Part shown: in pieces, positions 1 through 14,000 of the stretch | Layout: every line of letters starts with the position of its first letter | How positions within the stretch are numbered: position 1 is the stretch's first letter | Assembly: GCA_037893245.1 (NCBI GenBank) | Contig: JBAIAA010000412.1 | Coordinates: 744,001 to 808,000, forward strand | Direction: 5' to 3' | Source: Crossaster papposus | Lineage: Eukaryota; Echinodermata; Asteroidea; Velatida; Solasteridae | DNA: 64,000 nucleotides | Position numbers and translations under genes: made by a program | Notes under the pieces: model-generated | The model's database searches: none | Seen by the model: the letters and a program-made list of their open reading frames with translations, nothing else | Told to the model about the DNA's origin: nothing

Positions 1-359
1 TCCAAATTTGGTAATTTGCATAATAGACCACCCCCATGTTGTTTTGACCAACCACAGTCATGAATTCAAATGACTTCAAATTATTAACTAGGTGTAGGAC
101 AAAGTTAACACCCTGTACAACTTGTCTGTTTTGTTTTTCCAAAATACATTCTGCTTTTATCCCTGGAACCTTCCTGAATCTATAAAAATCATCCACCGAT
201 AGCAAATTCTATGAACCCAAGGTTGCAAGGGGTTCCAAATGCCTTGTATCGACGGCAAATCTTCCTCAATCCAACAAAATCTTGGTTTTTGAAGGCTTTT
301 GAAGGGATTCAGATCAAAGAACACTACATGGAATCGCTACACGACAGTGAATGACTTAC

Positions 360-3300
360 GAGTGGTATTTCCTGTGATACCGACTGATGCACCGGCGCAG
401 TGAACTCTATCTGTGCTGCGTTGCCCTCAGGGTTGACTGTACACTCAATCAGATAGACGCGGATGTCGTTGGGTGATCTTAGAACCACTCGGCATGGGTA
501 GTGACCGGCAGTCTTGGGGGTGAATTTGACCGACAGACTGACCGTACCGTCATCCAGAATCACGCCTGTTGACCCAAAAGGGTTGTTACAACTAATAATA
601 TAGTAACCCAACGAATAATGTATCACCAACCGATAATGTCAGACAAATTGACCGATACTGTCCTCATACAATAATGAAACAACAAATGACCGATAGTGTA
701 GTAACTTTTACTACAATGTCGGTCAATTTCGGTTAGGACCGATAATGTATAACAATTGACCGATAGTACTTGTAGTACATTTTACTCCCAGTCAATTTGT
801 TGTTACATTATCGGCTAGTGATACAGTATCGGTCAATTTGTGTGACAATATCAATTGGTGATAGAAGGGTATATAAATGAAGTGACCAGATTACAAGTTG
901 ATCAGCGAAATGTGTAGCTGTTGGACTAGTCTATATGCTTTGTGACAGTTATTAATGAACAATAGATGAATTGGTCTTCACAGTTTGTCATGTCAAACTA
1001 CCTCGATTCTTTTATTGATAAATAGTGACTTAAAGTTGTAGTAGACCATTTGTCACTTGTGCATTTTGATCGTTTGAAGCAGCAAAAATTAAAATTTAAA
1101 AAAAAGGTGTATGACAACTATTACCTGACAAAGTTTTGGCTCTGTGAATGCTGTATTCCAAGAAAATAATATTGTAAGATTTCAATTTTGACTAACTACT
1201 TCTTGTCACTTAATTGAAATTTCCAAAAATACTTCTCTGAGATGCATCTTTGGACTTTGTTTACTATTTTCTTCAAAATGACCGTATGCCAGAAGGAATA
1301 ATTTTACAGGGAGTTTATAGAGTCTTCAATAACATGAACTAAGCTTTTCACCTCCTAGTCCAATAAGTTCCCTATACCCTAGGACACTTAGTTCTCCAGC
1401 CTATGGGTTCTCTTTACCCTTGACAACCTTCCCCTTCGCCCCCTTCCTTCACACTGACGCGCACCAGTGATAATCCAGCATCCTCCACGTCCTACTTGAG
1501 TACCTCTGATTTCATCTTCTTACGCTTCACTGCTTCCAGGCTCCATATATTCTAGCTTAATCATATACTGTCCGAAACGTTGAGTTCCATCCGGTTCTTT
1601 TCAGAACCAGACAACTCACAAAAGAGAACTACCACATATTGCTACCACAAACGACTTCTCTTAATATCTAAATAAGTTATCTAAACAATTAGTTAGTTGG
1701 TTACTTTTTCGATAGCTGCTAAAAGTAATTGTTTGCAAAAAAAACACCAGATGTCCTGTATTAAAGTTGGATTTGGATGTTCGATATTGACGAGACATTT
1801 TGGCAAGTTCCCACCTGTACTTCCGACAAGCCCTGCTGGTGAGCGCTCCACCGTCTGACCGTTGGCGGCAATCTCCGCAGCAGACTTGGGCTTCAGGGTC
1901 AAAGGTGAAGGGACAAAGAGAGACGATGGTGTCTCAAAGTACTTGGAGTTGACCTCCACCGTGAAGTGAGTGCCGTCAGGCCTGTCTGATTTGGAGTTTG
2001 GGTTGGCGCTGGTTTTACCTGATGAAAGAGAGAGAGTATGCTTCACAAATCGTCATTTGTAATAAGCCATTTGCAAGTTAAATTTGAATAACACCTGGTA
2101 CACTGACTTGTTCAAATTGCATGGCACATTTTAACTTTGAATTCTCTTTGATGCTCAGCACCAATACATTGTTCACAATGGATGAGAATTGCACCAAGAC
2201 ACCAAACCATTCCGGAGATGGGGGCTGCTAGAGTAAGGCTCGCCCCGAATCACGCGATATAGTAACCGTCTTTGGTCTGGAGTATTCAAAGAGAACTGCA
2301 CCAAGACACCAAACCATTCAGGAGCTGAGGGGCTGCTAGTGTAAGTTTTGCCCTGATTCACGCGATATAGTAACCGTCTTTGGTCTTGAGTATTCAAAGA
2401 GAACTGCACCAAGACAACAAGCCTTCAGGAGCTGGGGGCTGCTAGCGTAAGGTTTGCCCTAAATCACGCGATATAGTAACCGTCTTTGGTCTGGAGTATT
2501 CAAAGAGAACTGCACCAAGACACCAAACCATTCCGGAGCTGGGGGCTGCCATTTCAGCTGCAAAGTGCTTAAAATCAACCACAATAACCATCTCTGCCCT
2601 CACAGGTACCCATTTACTCCTGGGTGGGAAGAAGCAAAGAGCCTTGCTCAAGGGTACACGCACCATAACCCCATGCTGGACTAGAACCCACAACCTGCAT
2701 ACCACATACCTGTGAGGACCGTCTCGTCAGTCAATCCCAGGGCTGCGATGGCCGCCGTGACCGAACCGCTAGCCAGGGTGCCCGTGGTCTGGCGGCGTCG
2801 TATCTCGGTCTCAGTCATCCTCTGCTGGGCGGCTACCACCAGGGCTCTCTCCCTGGCAGCGTTGGTGATGGGGACGACCAGCTCCTCGCGCAGGACCGTG
2901 TTGCTATCGCAACGCCAGTAGATGATGCGATCATCGCCGCCGTAGACGCCACGACCATTGCCTGGAATTTATTTTTAAAATCCATCAAGTAGATTGCATT
3001 AAAAATAAAGAAACCTTGATACATTTAAAAATCTTGGGGAAAGGGAATACTATCAGTTTAACATAACACATACAAGTTCATTCAGTCTAAACTCAATAGG
3101 GCACTGTGATCCAATGGTTACTGTGTTCGACTCGAACATGGTACTTGTGTTTTTGGGCAAGACACTTTACTACAATTGCCTCTCTCCACCCAGGAGTAAA
3201 AATAGGTAGCTGTGAAGGTAGAGACCACATGCGCTGATTTCAAGCTGCTGTAGAAATGGTCTTGTTCCTGATGAACATGGATACAAACCAGAAAGCTGCT

Positions 3301-5050
3301 CATGACCTGGGGCAGTGGTGGCCGACACCAGGTCAAACACAAGGATCACGTGATGGCTAATCGAATCTTGTGTAGCATTTGCGTACACGTGTAAGCTAAA
3401 CGAACACACTATAGGTTAGTGGCTGCAGCATTTTCCAACCGACTCCCGTATTCTTGCAGCTTCACAACCTACCTGCTGCAGCAGCACTGCTGATCCGGAC
3501 GCTGTGCTTAGTTGGCATGTAAGGGAGTGCCGACGGCATGGGAAGACCGGCCATGGCCTCGATCGAGTACAGAAACTCCCCGATGGACTCATTGACGAAG
3601 AGGATGGAACACTGCCGCTTGCCGGTGTGAAATGGAAGCAGGTCAACGGCGATGACTGCCGAACCGTGACCGTCCAGCTGGAGGGCCTGACGGGCACAGT
3701 GGAAGGCACTCAACTGGGTGGAGCTGTCCTCTGATTGGGTAAAAACGTGGCAGTGTTATCACATGGCTTGAATACTGCATGGTCATTGGCCGGGGGACGC
3801 CGCTATCTTTTAGTTCACAAACAACAACCATGGTTTACTTAGGGAATAACAGTAAATGTTAGTCAGTGCAAAAATAATGAAATCTTAAAAAAACTAAAAC
3901 ATAAATCTGTAACAGAAAATCAGTTCCGATGTCAGAAAATACTTTGAAAATGCATTTGCTTCTCCACAGACTTTGCACACAACCAAAGAAGTGGCATTTG
4001 GATACTACATTTTTTCTCATGTATTTTCAAGAACAAAACGGGCAAATCCCAGAAGAAATGACTCCCAGTTTATGAACTTACGTTCATAAATATACACTTT
4101 GAAAATGCACTTGCCTCTCCACAGAATTTGCACACAACCAAAGAAGTGGCATCTGGATACTACATTCTTTCTCATGTCTTTTCAAGAATAAAACAGGCAA
4201 ATCTCAGGAGAAGTTACTCCTAGTTTACAAACTTACGGTCGAACAGTTCGCTTCGTGGGCTCTTATCATCGGCTTTAGGGGGGCTGGGTGTCCTCTCTTT
4301 CTTCTGTCCGTGATCTGTCTTGGACCGGACCTTCTTAGGAGCACTCTGTTTCTGGTTTAGTAGCCCAGTGTTCTGGGCGGTAGCGTCGGTCCCGGGAAAG
4401 GGACTCTTAGCTTCCACCAGGACGATGCGGAACTCCCCAGCCTGGCCAAACGGGTTGGTGACTTCCAACTCCACCTTGTGCAGCTCATAGCAGGGCGACT
4501 CGCATTTGACTATCGTCTGTAGAAACAAAACAATTATAGAGGAATACATACTTGTTTAATACTGGCCAAACACATAATTATTACTATTCAACCTTTCGGT
4601 TAAAAAGTAAAAACAAGTCAACAATTTTGCACTTCCAACGTTGTTTAACAAATTTACTTCTTTTGTTTCCATATATTTATTCTATTCTATACAAGCGATG
4701 TTGTTTTGGTTCTAGGTATTTCACTGCCAATAATATAACAAACAACAAGAAGTGATAAATATCATTCTGAAATTATTGCAACTTACAGAGGGAGTAATGT
4801 TATCAATTGAAGTTCTCAGGTTGAACACCAAGGTGGTACCACATGCTGCACCGGCCCTCCTTCCAACAAGCACCAGTACTCCCTCTGCTGGACGTAGGAA
4901 CCTACTGGTGAATTCCACGGCTAGGTCGTGTTTGCCCTTGGGGGCTATGTTGACCGTGTTGCCCTTGGGTAGGGTGAAGTCTCTGGCGTCGTGGCCGGCA
5001 ATCATGGCGTGGTACGTCAGGGGTTTCGTGCTGGGGTTTGTTAGGCGCAC
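360..5050 (-). CDS. CFAP47: CFAP47 exons 31-36 (residues 1932-2419), continuing off the left edge
   Basis: Exons: 4787-5050, 4237-4516, 3473-3730, 2710-2961, 1815-2018 and 360-565. Exon 31 encodes an MSP module (RLTNPSTKPLTYHAMIAG, AVEFTSRFLRPAEG). Exon 32 continues with KCESPCYELHKVELEVTNPF and then a basic, proline-rich disordered stretch (KKVRSKTDHGQKKERTPSPP). Exon 34 encodes a charged helix with a TETEIRRRQTT motif. Exon 36 is another MSP module (SVKFTPKTAGHYPCRVVL) and ends in phase 0 with donor GTAAGT at 359. The next exon is not in the window. Positions 1-359 are the start of intron 36, in which I recognise nothing. Confidence 0.88.
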
Positions 5051-8000
5051 CTGGGGTTAAAAAAGAAATAAAAGAACTTTTGTATATCGAGCATGCTAAG
5101 GAAATGGACCAGGAATTGTAAAAGAGATTAATTAAAGAGGAAGGCAAAATACTAATACATAAATCGGTGAAACAAAAACTCACCTGACGTGCCACACATG
5201 CATGCAGCGACCCCACAAACTCAACGGTTGTCCGGGAGGTGTACTGGGGCAAACGCTGGTACAGATGAACGCACAGTAGTAGCAGGGAGATAGGGTTGGG
5301 ATCAGTGATATCTATGGCCTGTCAAATACAAAGTTACAGAGGGGAAATGGTCAACTATTAGCCGGCTTTAAGGGCAATACATGAACATATAGTGGCAGCA
5401 GGGAGATTGGGTTGGGATCAGTGATATCTAGGGCCTTCCAAAGTGAAGTAAGATGGTAAAACAATGAAAGGGGAATAGTCAACTATTGACTGGCTGGGAG
5501 GGCAACACATGGACACAGTGGTAGTAGGGAGATTCGATTGGGAGCAGTGATATCTATTGCCCGTCCAATATAAAGTAAGACGGTTCAATATTTAATAGAC
5601 CGGTTATAGTTAACTATTGACTCTCTGTGAGGGTAACATTCGAACAGGGAAATGGGGTTGAGATAAATTGTCCAAGAACTGTCAAATGCAGAGTCGGGTC
5701 GTTAAATAAAAGAAGTGAAATAGTAAACTATTGACTGGCTTAGAAGACTGTGGGAGTTGGAATGGATGAATTTGCAATAGTAGTAGAGAGATGATGAAGC
5801 TAGGATATCTGAGACCACGTAAAACAGACAAAAGACAAATTGTTATCTTGCAAAAGGAAAATAGTCAACTATTGCCTGGCTGTTAGGGCAATATCTCAGT
5901 CAGGACAATTCAGCTTTCTAATGCTCATGTCAATCCAACCTGAATATCATAGTCCAGCCCAATGTATCTGAATGCATTGACCACTTTGAGGGCATTATGA
6001 AGGCACTGTTCGGCAGTTGCTGGCTGGGTGTACATGTTCTGGAGACGACCCTTAATCTGAGGTAAAGACAAAATATACAAACAAGATATGATTGGTTATC
6101 TATCATTGAACGATGGAGACATCAATAAATTTACTTCAATATCAGACGTTGGCCCTTCACCAACGCGTATTTACACTGTATACTCAGTGTTGTCCCGAGG
6201 GAGTCTTTTAAGAAAAAAAATTGACTGACTCGGGTGGGACTCGAACCCTCGACCTCCTGCTTTCTAATGCAGACGTCTTTATACCACTCGACCACCGAGC
6301 TATAACTGGGGTCGGCTGGCTGGTTCGAACTTTATTACTGCAGCGTGTACCGCAAGCGAATTTTTTTTAAGATGACATTTGCGTCGGGAGATGTCAATTC
6401 AATATTACACCAAGTATAGAGTGTAAACACAAATCGGTGAAAGGCCAAAATCTATTATTGAAATTACATTTCCCGATGTAATTATATTTGATGAAACAGA
6501 TTTAGTGTTACGGACACGTTATGGACACGTTATGGACACGTTACGGACACGTTACGGACACGTTACGGACACGTTACGGACACGTTACGGACACGTTACG
6601 GACACGTTACGGACACGTTACGGACACGTTACGGACACGTTACGGACACGTTACGGACACGTTACGGACACGTTACGGACACGTTACGGACACGTTACGG
6701 ACACGTTACGGACACGTTACGGACACGTTACGGACACGTTACGGACACGTTACGGACACGTTACGGACACGTTACGGACACATTACGGACACGTTATGGA
6801 CACAGTGGTTGGCATTGACAAACGTCCAAGGTGCCTAGACTTGCGCGTGTCTGGAACCTGCAGTGTGGCACATAGATGATGATGATGTAAGGGAGAGGCA
6901 TGCATAATGTTGCTACCTATACGCTCAGGGGGTTATAGCGGTCTTGCCGGTGATAGACAAATAGTGTTTTTTCCAATACTCACCAGGAACGGTACATGAG
7001 CTGCAAGGACCGCGGCCAGCACCAAGCCATCTAGGAGATCGTAGTCAAAGTTGACCACCCATCGGGAGGGCGGGACGCCACCTGCACATGGCAAGTAAAT
7101 AAATAAATTACACCAAATTGGGGAGAAAAGGGGGAAAAGAAGTGTATTTCAAGGGCCTTTCATACCATCTAAAATCTCACAACACAGAAAAATAATTGGG
7201 TAGGATTGTAGCATGACATGACTATACTACGAATTGCATCATGATTACGATTGCCAAGCTTTAAAGTCACAACAGAACTTTGACAGAATGTAAAAGATGA
7301 TTTGTGCACTGTTGAAGTATATTAAATGAAGACAACTTTGACGCTTTCAATAAGCGATATAAGTGGCATTTAGCTTTGTAAAAGAAATATAAGCTAAAAA
7401 GGACTACATAAAATATCTGCTATTCCCTTTAACCAGTTCGTGCCGGAATTATTTTGATATTGACCGGACCCAGAACCTTGGTCCAAGACGGGCTCAGGCC
7501 AGCATCCGGGGGTAGCAAACCCTGATATTTCCGGCCTCGCTAGCTACGAGCCAGTCCCAACAGATATGACTGGCCTTGCTCGTGACATGTTTATCTGTCA
7601 TCCATTTTGAATTCCTTTGCGTCTAAACACGGCATCCGACGTGAACTGGTTAAGGACGTTCATGATCAGTACACATATATATGAAGTTAAATGTCCATGT
7701 ATGATGATATTCCATGCTTCCGACTATGACTGGGTACGTTTTTATACACATGTTTCAGCATGTTGAAATGTCTGCAAGATGCGATATTACGGCCCAATTT
7801 CATGGCGCTGCGTACTGTAAGCAAAAAATCCCTGCTTCTTGTAGCAGAACTATTTGTGCTTACGGCAAGCTTAATGAGTTAGCAAGGAATTTTGGCTTCT
7901 CCGCATGTGTACATCCCGTCCAAGGATTGTGCTTATTGGGTAAGCAACAACAGTTTTTCGGCTTGCGCTGTTAGCATGAAATAGTGAATAGGAGTGCGAA

Positions 8001-11000
8001 ATTCAGTGGTAAGCAAAGCTATCAAAATGGGCATTTTTTAAGCAACTGCATCATCCATGGCATTGGCATTATAGCAATAGAAGAGTGTTTAGCAGTGTTC
8101 TATACACCAGCAAAGCATGCCTTGCATAGGCTCAGCGATAGCTTAGCAAAACAAACAAATCAGTTACCTCTTGGGGCTTCAAAAAAATATGCAGACTCTG
8201 ATGATAAAAGGAATAAGTTATCATTGGGTTTTTATTCAGGAGTCAGAAAAGTTCTTAAATTCACAGAAATTTAGGAAAACCAGTGTTGGAGTCGAGTTTT
8301 TAATAAGAACGTTGCACGTCCGTTGCACGTCCGCTGTACGTCCTTCCCACATCCATCACAAGTCCCAGGGTCAAGTCCCAGGGTCAAGTCCCAGGGTCAA
8401 GTCACAGGGTCAAGTCACAGGGTCAAGTCCCAGGGTCAAGTCCCAGGGTCAAGTCCCAGGGTCAAGTCCCAGGCCAAGTCCCAGGCCAAGTCCCAGGCCA
8501 AGTCCCAGGCCAAGTCCCAGGCCAAGTCCCAGGCCAAGTCCCAGGTCAAGTCTCAGGTCAAGTCCCAAGTCAAGTCCCAAGTCAAGTCATAAGCTGTTCA
8601 AACATATAAGCTGATAGACATTCTTTTGCTTTTGTTCTTGTTATATCTGGATTAGGAAATCGACCCACGATATACTTGAGACTTGTGAGAGGACCTGTGG
8701 CAATTTCACTTGTAACTTTACTTGTAATGCACTCGACAACCCTAAACCATCTGACAGTACCTTTGTCACAGTCCTTCCATATCTTGTGTCTCTGCTGTTC
8801 ATAGTGATGGTTCAGCCAGGCTAGTAGGATACGTTCCCCCACGCTGTAGATGTTACTACACAGCGGGTCTGGGTTGATGGCTGGCAAGCTGGAAGAAGCT
8901 GATGAGGACAGAGTTTTGAACTGACGCGGTGTGATGCGGGCAAGCACTAAAGCCTAAAAAGATCAGGTCAAAAAAATGAAGCAAAAATACTTTAAAAGAT
9001 CTCAAAATAAAACATCCCATATGGAATGCAGTTTATAAAACATCACCAAACAGGTTCTCAAGACGCAGCACATTATTAAGCCTGCCCATCGGGCCATGGA
9101 AAAAATCATCTCAGCTCTCCGGGGAGTATTCAACTTGATTCTAAAGTACAGGTGCAGCAAGCTAAAATCAAACACACAAGCATCTGTTTCCTGGATGCAG
9201 ATGGTTAATCTGCCCTTTCATAAACCCTGTCAGCATTCTGCTTCCTCCAAGAGCTCCACCCATGTTTACCTTCAGTGTCTGGAGCAGCAGATCAGTCCAA
9301 GCTCTCTTGGAGACCGACTCAAACAGGATCTCATCCAGGGGTGCCTCTTGGATGCGGATAACCACCGTGCTCTTACCCTGTTGATGGGCCTTCTTCCTCT
9401 CTTGTATCTGCTCTTGGAGTTTGACCCAACGCTGGTAGTCCTGGGGATCAAACAGGTACTCTGGCTTGATGTTGGCGACGGAGGCACCTTGGCTCCTAGG
9501 ATTTTTAAGTTACAAAAATGATTACATAGCCGCATTTTTCTGTCATCTTTATAGAAAAATATACACACGGATGCTGTGACTGTTTATGCAACTTGATAGC
9601 TCTATGCCTCGACTGTAGGAGATTAATAAGCCAGCTGTATATGCCAGTTCCCTTCTTTGGTCTGTTGATAAAATCCTACTAGTCACCGTGCCTGTTAGAA
9701 ATATGATTCAACTGTTGGTGTTGCTTAAGTGTTTTCTGATACCTCAAGAAAGTCAGCAAGGTAGAGTGTTGCCAGTGAAGCTGCAGTACCCTCTCGGTAG
9801 GATCAGCAGGCAGGGCTTGGTTGATAGGGATTCCGGGTACCAGTCGACCGCTCATGTGAGCCATCAGGTCATAGATGCTCTTACTGTGGATGCTCTTGGA
9901 ATTGTTGGTGGCAGGGCTTCCGTGGGAGGTCTTGTCGCGGGCTTGGTCGGGAGTCGAGTTCTTGGCAACTCCACTGCAGGAATGACAAAAACAGAGTATT
10001 CATAGTTTCTATATTGTGATTACAATTTTGTATTTTTTTCTTTTTTTGGACAAAAATAATAGAAAAACACATAATATGCTTAAAAAAATACAGACTTTCA
10101 CAGCAAAGAGACTGTTTAGAAAAGGTATTCATTTATACCTCTGTGGTTTTGAAAATTACTAGTGTTGCAGCCAAGTACTTTCCGAGTACCAGCTTAACTA
10201 CCAGATAATAACATGTTTCGGTATGGATAAAGCTGTGTAACACAGACACTGGACAGTAAATACTTTGCTAAATAAATTGAAAAATGTGGACAATCAGAAT
10301 CTTGTATGAATTATGCTTTAAAGACAAAAGCATAGTGAGTACTCAATCAAGTACTATTCGAATACTTCTGTCCAAATCTTTGATAATGCTATGGATAACA
10401 AACGTGGTGTGTTTCTTGTGCTACTGGACTTGTCGGCTGCCTTTGATACCATAGACCACGGTGTCCTTCTATCACGTCTTTCATCTATTGGTGTCAAAGG
10501 TAGCGCCCTTGAATGGATAAGATCGTATTTGAGTAATAGATCTCAAGCAGTCAACATAAATGGATGTTTATCTTCAATCCTCCCGCTTCTCTTCGGTGTC
10601 CCACAAGGCTCTGTTCTGGGCCCTCAATTTTTCACTATTTACTCAGCTCCCATTGCAAATATTGCACGTAAACATGGTTTACTGGTGCACATGTATGCGG
10701 ATGATACGCAACTGTATTTACCATTTGATTTGTATGACAACGAAGATGAACTAGCTACTCGCAAACGCATGGAATCATGTATTGTGGACATAAAATCTTG
10801 GATGACTTCTAATAAACTGAAATTAAATGACGACAAAACTGAGCTCATCATAGTCACATCAAAATACCTTCAATCCAGAGCCACAAACAACTCTATTCAA
10901 ATAGTGTCATCACCCATTCATGCTTCGCCAAGTGCTCGTAATTTGGGAATTATTTTTGACAACACGCTATCTATGGAGGATCACATCAAACGTGTCTGCA

Positions 11001-14000
11001 AAGCTACATATTTCCAAATCAGGAACATTAATCAAATTCGTAAAGTTTTGGATGACGATACAGCAGCTACTTTAGTCCATGCTTTGGTAATATCGAGATT
11101 GGACAATGGAAATTCTCTATTATATGGTATAAATGAACAACTACTGGCAAAGCTCCAACGTGCTCAAAATGCTGCAGCACGCATGTTAACCCGCACTCGT
11201 AAATTTGATCATATTTTGCCAATTTTGAAACAACTACACTGGTTACCAATTCGTCAAAGAATTCAATTTAAGCTACTTTTGCTCACTTGGAAATCACTTA
11301 ATGCTATGGCACCAGTGTATATTAATGAACTTCTTTCTCCATATATTCCAAAACGCACTTTGAGATCTGCTGACAAAATTCTTCTGACTGTCCTGTCTGT
11401 TTCGTCGTATGGTGATCGGGGATTTTTTGCAGCTGCTCCCAAGCTTTGGAATGCCTTGCCATTCGAACTTCGCAGTTGTAGTTCCATCAATGTTTTCAAA
11501 AAGTTGTTAAAAACTCATTTATTTGAAACTGCTTATAATATTTGATTGTTTTTGCAAAACATTTTATTGTGATTTATGTACTCATTTTGAGCTTTTACTT
11601 GATGTCTTTAATGTGATTTCTGGTATCGCATTGCTGACACATACCTTAATACATGTATGTTCGTCCATTTTTTTTCTCATTTTGGTCGGGCAGGAATCAG
11701 TTATTGCTGTTAAGTTGTTGTAACTGCTAATTCTGGTCTTCTCCTCTCTTTGCTTGTTTGCCATGTGCAGCTGGGCAGTGTGTGTTGGTACTGTGATATC
11801 CTCTTTGATCTTGTAGGGTCACATTATTGATCTTGAATTGCCTTTATGTTTTATTTATTGTTGCATTTTATTTTGGTTCATTATTTTTCCTTGGTCATGT
11901 TTGTGTTTTATGTTGCGCCTCGGAATAGGTTTTCTCTAGATAGATGGCGCATTATAAATGCTTTATATTATTATTATTATATTATTATTATTAAAAATCT
12001 TTGATTTATGCATCCAAAGTCCCAAGTTAATGTTTTCTCTAACACTGACTTCATTTGTTATCTACTGTCAATGTATCTCTTGATTCGTTCGCAACAGCTC
12101 ATCATTTGGTAGGAAACAAAGTACTCAGAAAGTACCCGACTACCGCTCTGAAGATTTCAGAGTTAATCTTCATCATCCAAAGTGCTCTTCAAAACGAAAC
12201 TCAGAAGTGACCAGGGTTGGCTTCAAACTCATTCTGCTTGATCGCGTCACATAACTTACCTCCTTAGTCCTTCGGGTACAGAGACTGGGTAGGGACCCCC
12301 TGACCATCCATGCAGCGTGATCCATCTCTGTATAGCCATCAGGACCTCTTGATGGAACACTCCTTCCTCCGTGTCCCCGTTAGGGAAGGCAGCTGAGCCT
12401 AGGGAGCGAGAGGCTAGACCCAAGCGGCTCTCTGGATCGATGATGGAACCGTCTGCCACGGCGCGGTTGACGGCTCCATCGCGAGGAGTGCTGCGGTAGG
12501 TAGACTCTGTAAGGGAGCGATATCAAAATAATGGATATCTCGAGCTTGCCGAGGTCGGCTGGCTGGTTTGATTTTGAACAGAATCAAGTCAGTCAGCCAA
12601 CCCCGGCTAGCTCGGTGATCAAGGAGGTTATGGGTTCGAGTTCCACATGGGTGATTTCTTTCTCAGGGAGTCAGGTTGGCGTAGCACAACATAAACGTCC
12701 ATTATTTGTACACTAACCTGTGATACTTTCGGTCGACTCTTCATAGGTCGAGGTAGTTGCACCGAACCGGGAGCTGGTGCTAGCCGAGCTTCTCTGAGTG
12801 GACGGTCTGCTGGGTGACTCCACGGGGATCATGACCGCCTCCCCGACGTTACCTAGACTCTCCTTGGAGTTGGCCGACGGATGGCGCCCTCGCAGGGTCT
12901 GCCCCTGTTCGGTGACAATCTGGAAGTCGGTGCGGTGCTGGGCCACGAAGGGATAGGCGGTGAGAAGACAGTTGTCGGCGGTGGCCGTGACTGGAATGGA
13001 GAAACTAAAAAAAGACAAAGTTTGGCAAACAACTTATTCCACTTGTTTTTGGCTACAAGTGATGCCGAGTTTTAAAGACTTAAAACCAGCCTTGTACAAT
13101 CATGAGGAGTCAACTCAAGTGAACAGCAAATCATCTAGCCTCAGTCAATGGTCAGGGGTTCAAGCCCAGCTACTGGGCATGTGTTGTGTACTAGGGCAAG
13201 CCACTTTACACCAACTTGCCTCTCTCTACTCAGGAGTATAAATGGGTGCCAGCATTTGCTGGAGAATAACCTTGACAGGCATCCCATCCAGCAGGAATAG
13301 AAATATCCTCGATCATTTCATGCCACAGAAACCCGAGATAAACGCTGGCCTGATGGGCCACAAGGCCGCGGGTAACAGACTTTGCTCACCTGTTTCCCTG
13401 GGTATCCACAAACTTGACTAGCTGTGTGAAGGACACAGGTTTTGGCGAGCAGAACGTGACTTTGCACTTCAAGACGAAGGGTTCCTCGTCTCCTTCATCC
13501 CCGCAGCAGGGCTGGATCTTCTGGTCGACGGGGAAGGTCACGCTGAGAACGGACATCTTGCTGCCGTCGTCCAGCTCAACGTCCGGGAGTTCAACATCAA
13601 TCACAGTCTCCCTAAGTAGGTACACACAATTCAGCCATCAAATCATTGGTTTCTTAGATTTTTAATTTTTTTCTGACAAACTAATTAAATAGTGACCATT
13701 TGCCCGAGTTAAGGTAGCCCGACGAGTCTGGCCCAGGTGGGGCTAGGGTTGTCATTTCGGTTAGTCTCTTTAACCAGTTCGCGCCGGGATTATTTTAATA
13801 TCACCCAGACGAGGCGCGGGATTATTTCTAACGAAACTCGATCTGAGGCGGGTTCAGGCCGATGGTACCAGGAAGCACACCCATGCATTTCCGGCTTTGC
13901 TCGCTGCTGACAGACATTTCCGGCCTTGCTTGTGACTTGTTTATGCGTCATCCTTTTTGAATCTGGGGAAAACTTTGCGTGTATATACGTCCTCTGGCAC

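Larger units (their letters stand above)
7082..8760 (-). other. CFAP47 intron 27
   Basis: It holds the MITE at 7429-7653 and the minisatellite at 8358-8590. Between them, 7700-8280 has repeated AGCAA / TTAGCA-like words reminiscent of MITE family D but no clear ends. No exon is predicted; exons 27 and 28 join in phase across it. Confidence 0.6.

Noticed and set aside
3504..3734. 76-codon plus-strand frame
   Set aside because: It is the antisense shadow of CFAP47 exon 33 (3473-3730), whose minus-strand reading is in phase with its neighbours.
6229..6300. Functional tRNA-Ser gene
   Set aside because: Eight-base anticodon loop, weak acceptor stem, no long variable arm and a position inside an inverted-repeat element all argue against function.
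6505..6879. Tandem array considered as a CRISPR array or coding repeat (GHVTDTLRTRY)
   Set aside because: There are no unique spacers; the unit is a uniform 11 bp. Its frames are an effect of the repeat, and it lies inside a CFAP47 intron.
12550..12660. tRNA-like stretch with GGGTTCGAGTTCC
   Set aside because: Only a box B-like word and GGCTAGCTCGGTG are visible. No cloverleaf can be drawn, so it is at most a decayed SINE fragment.
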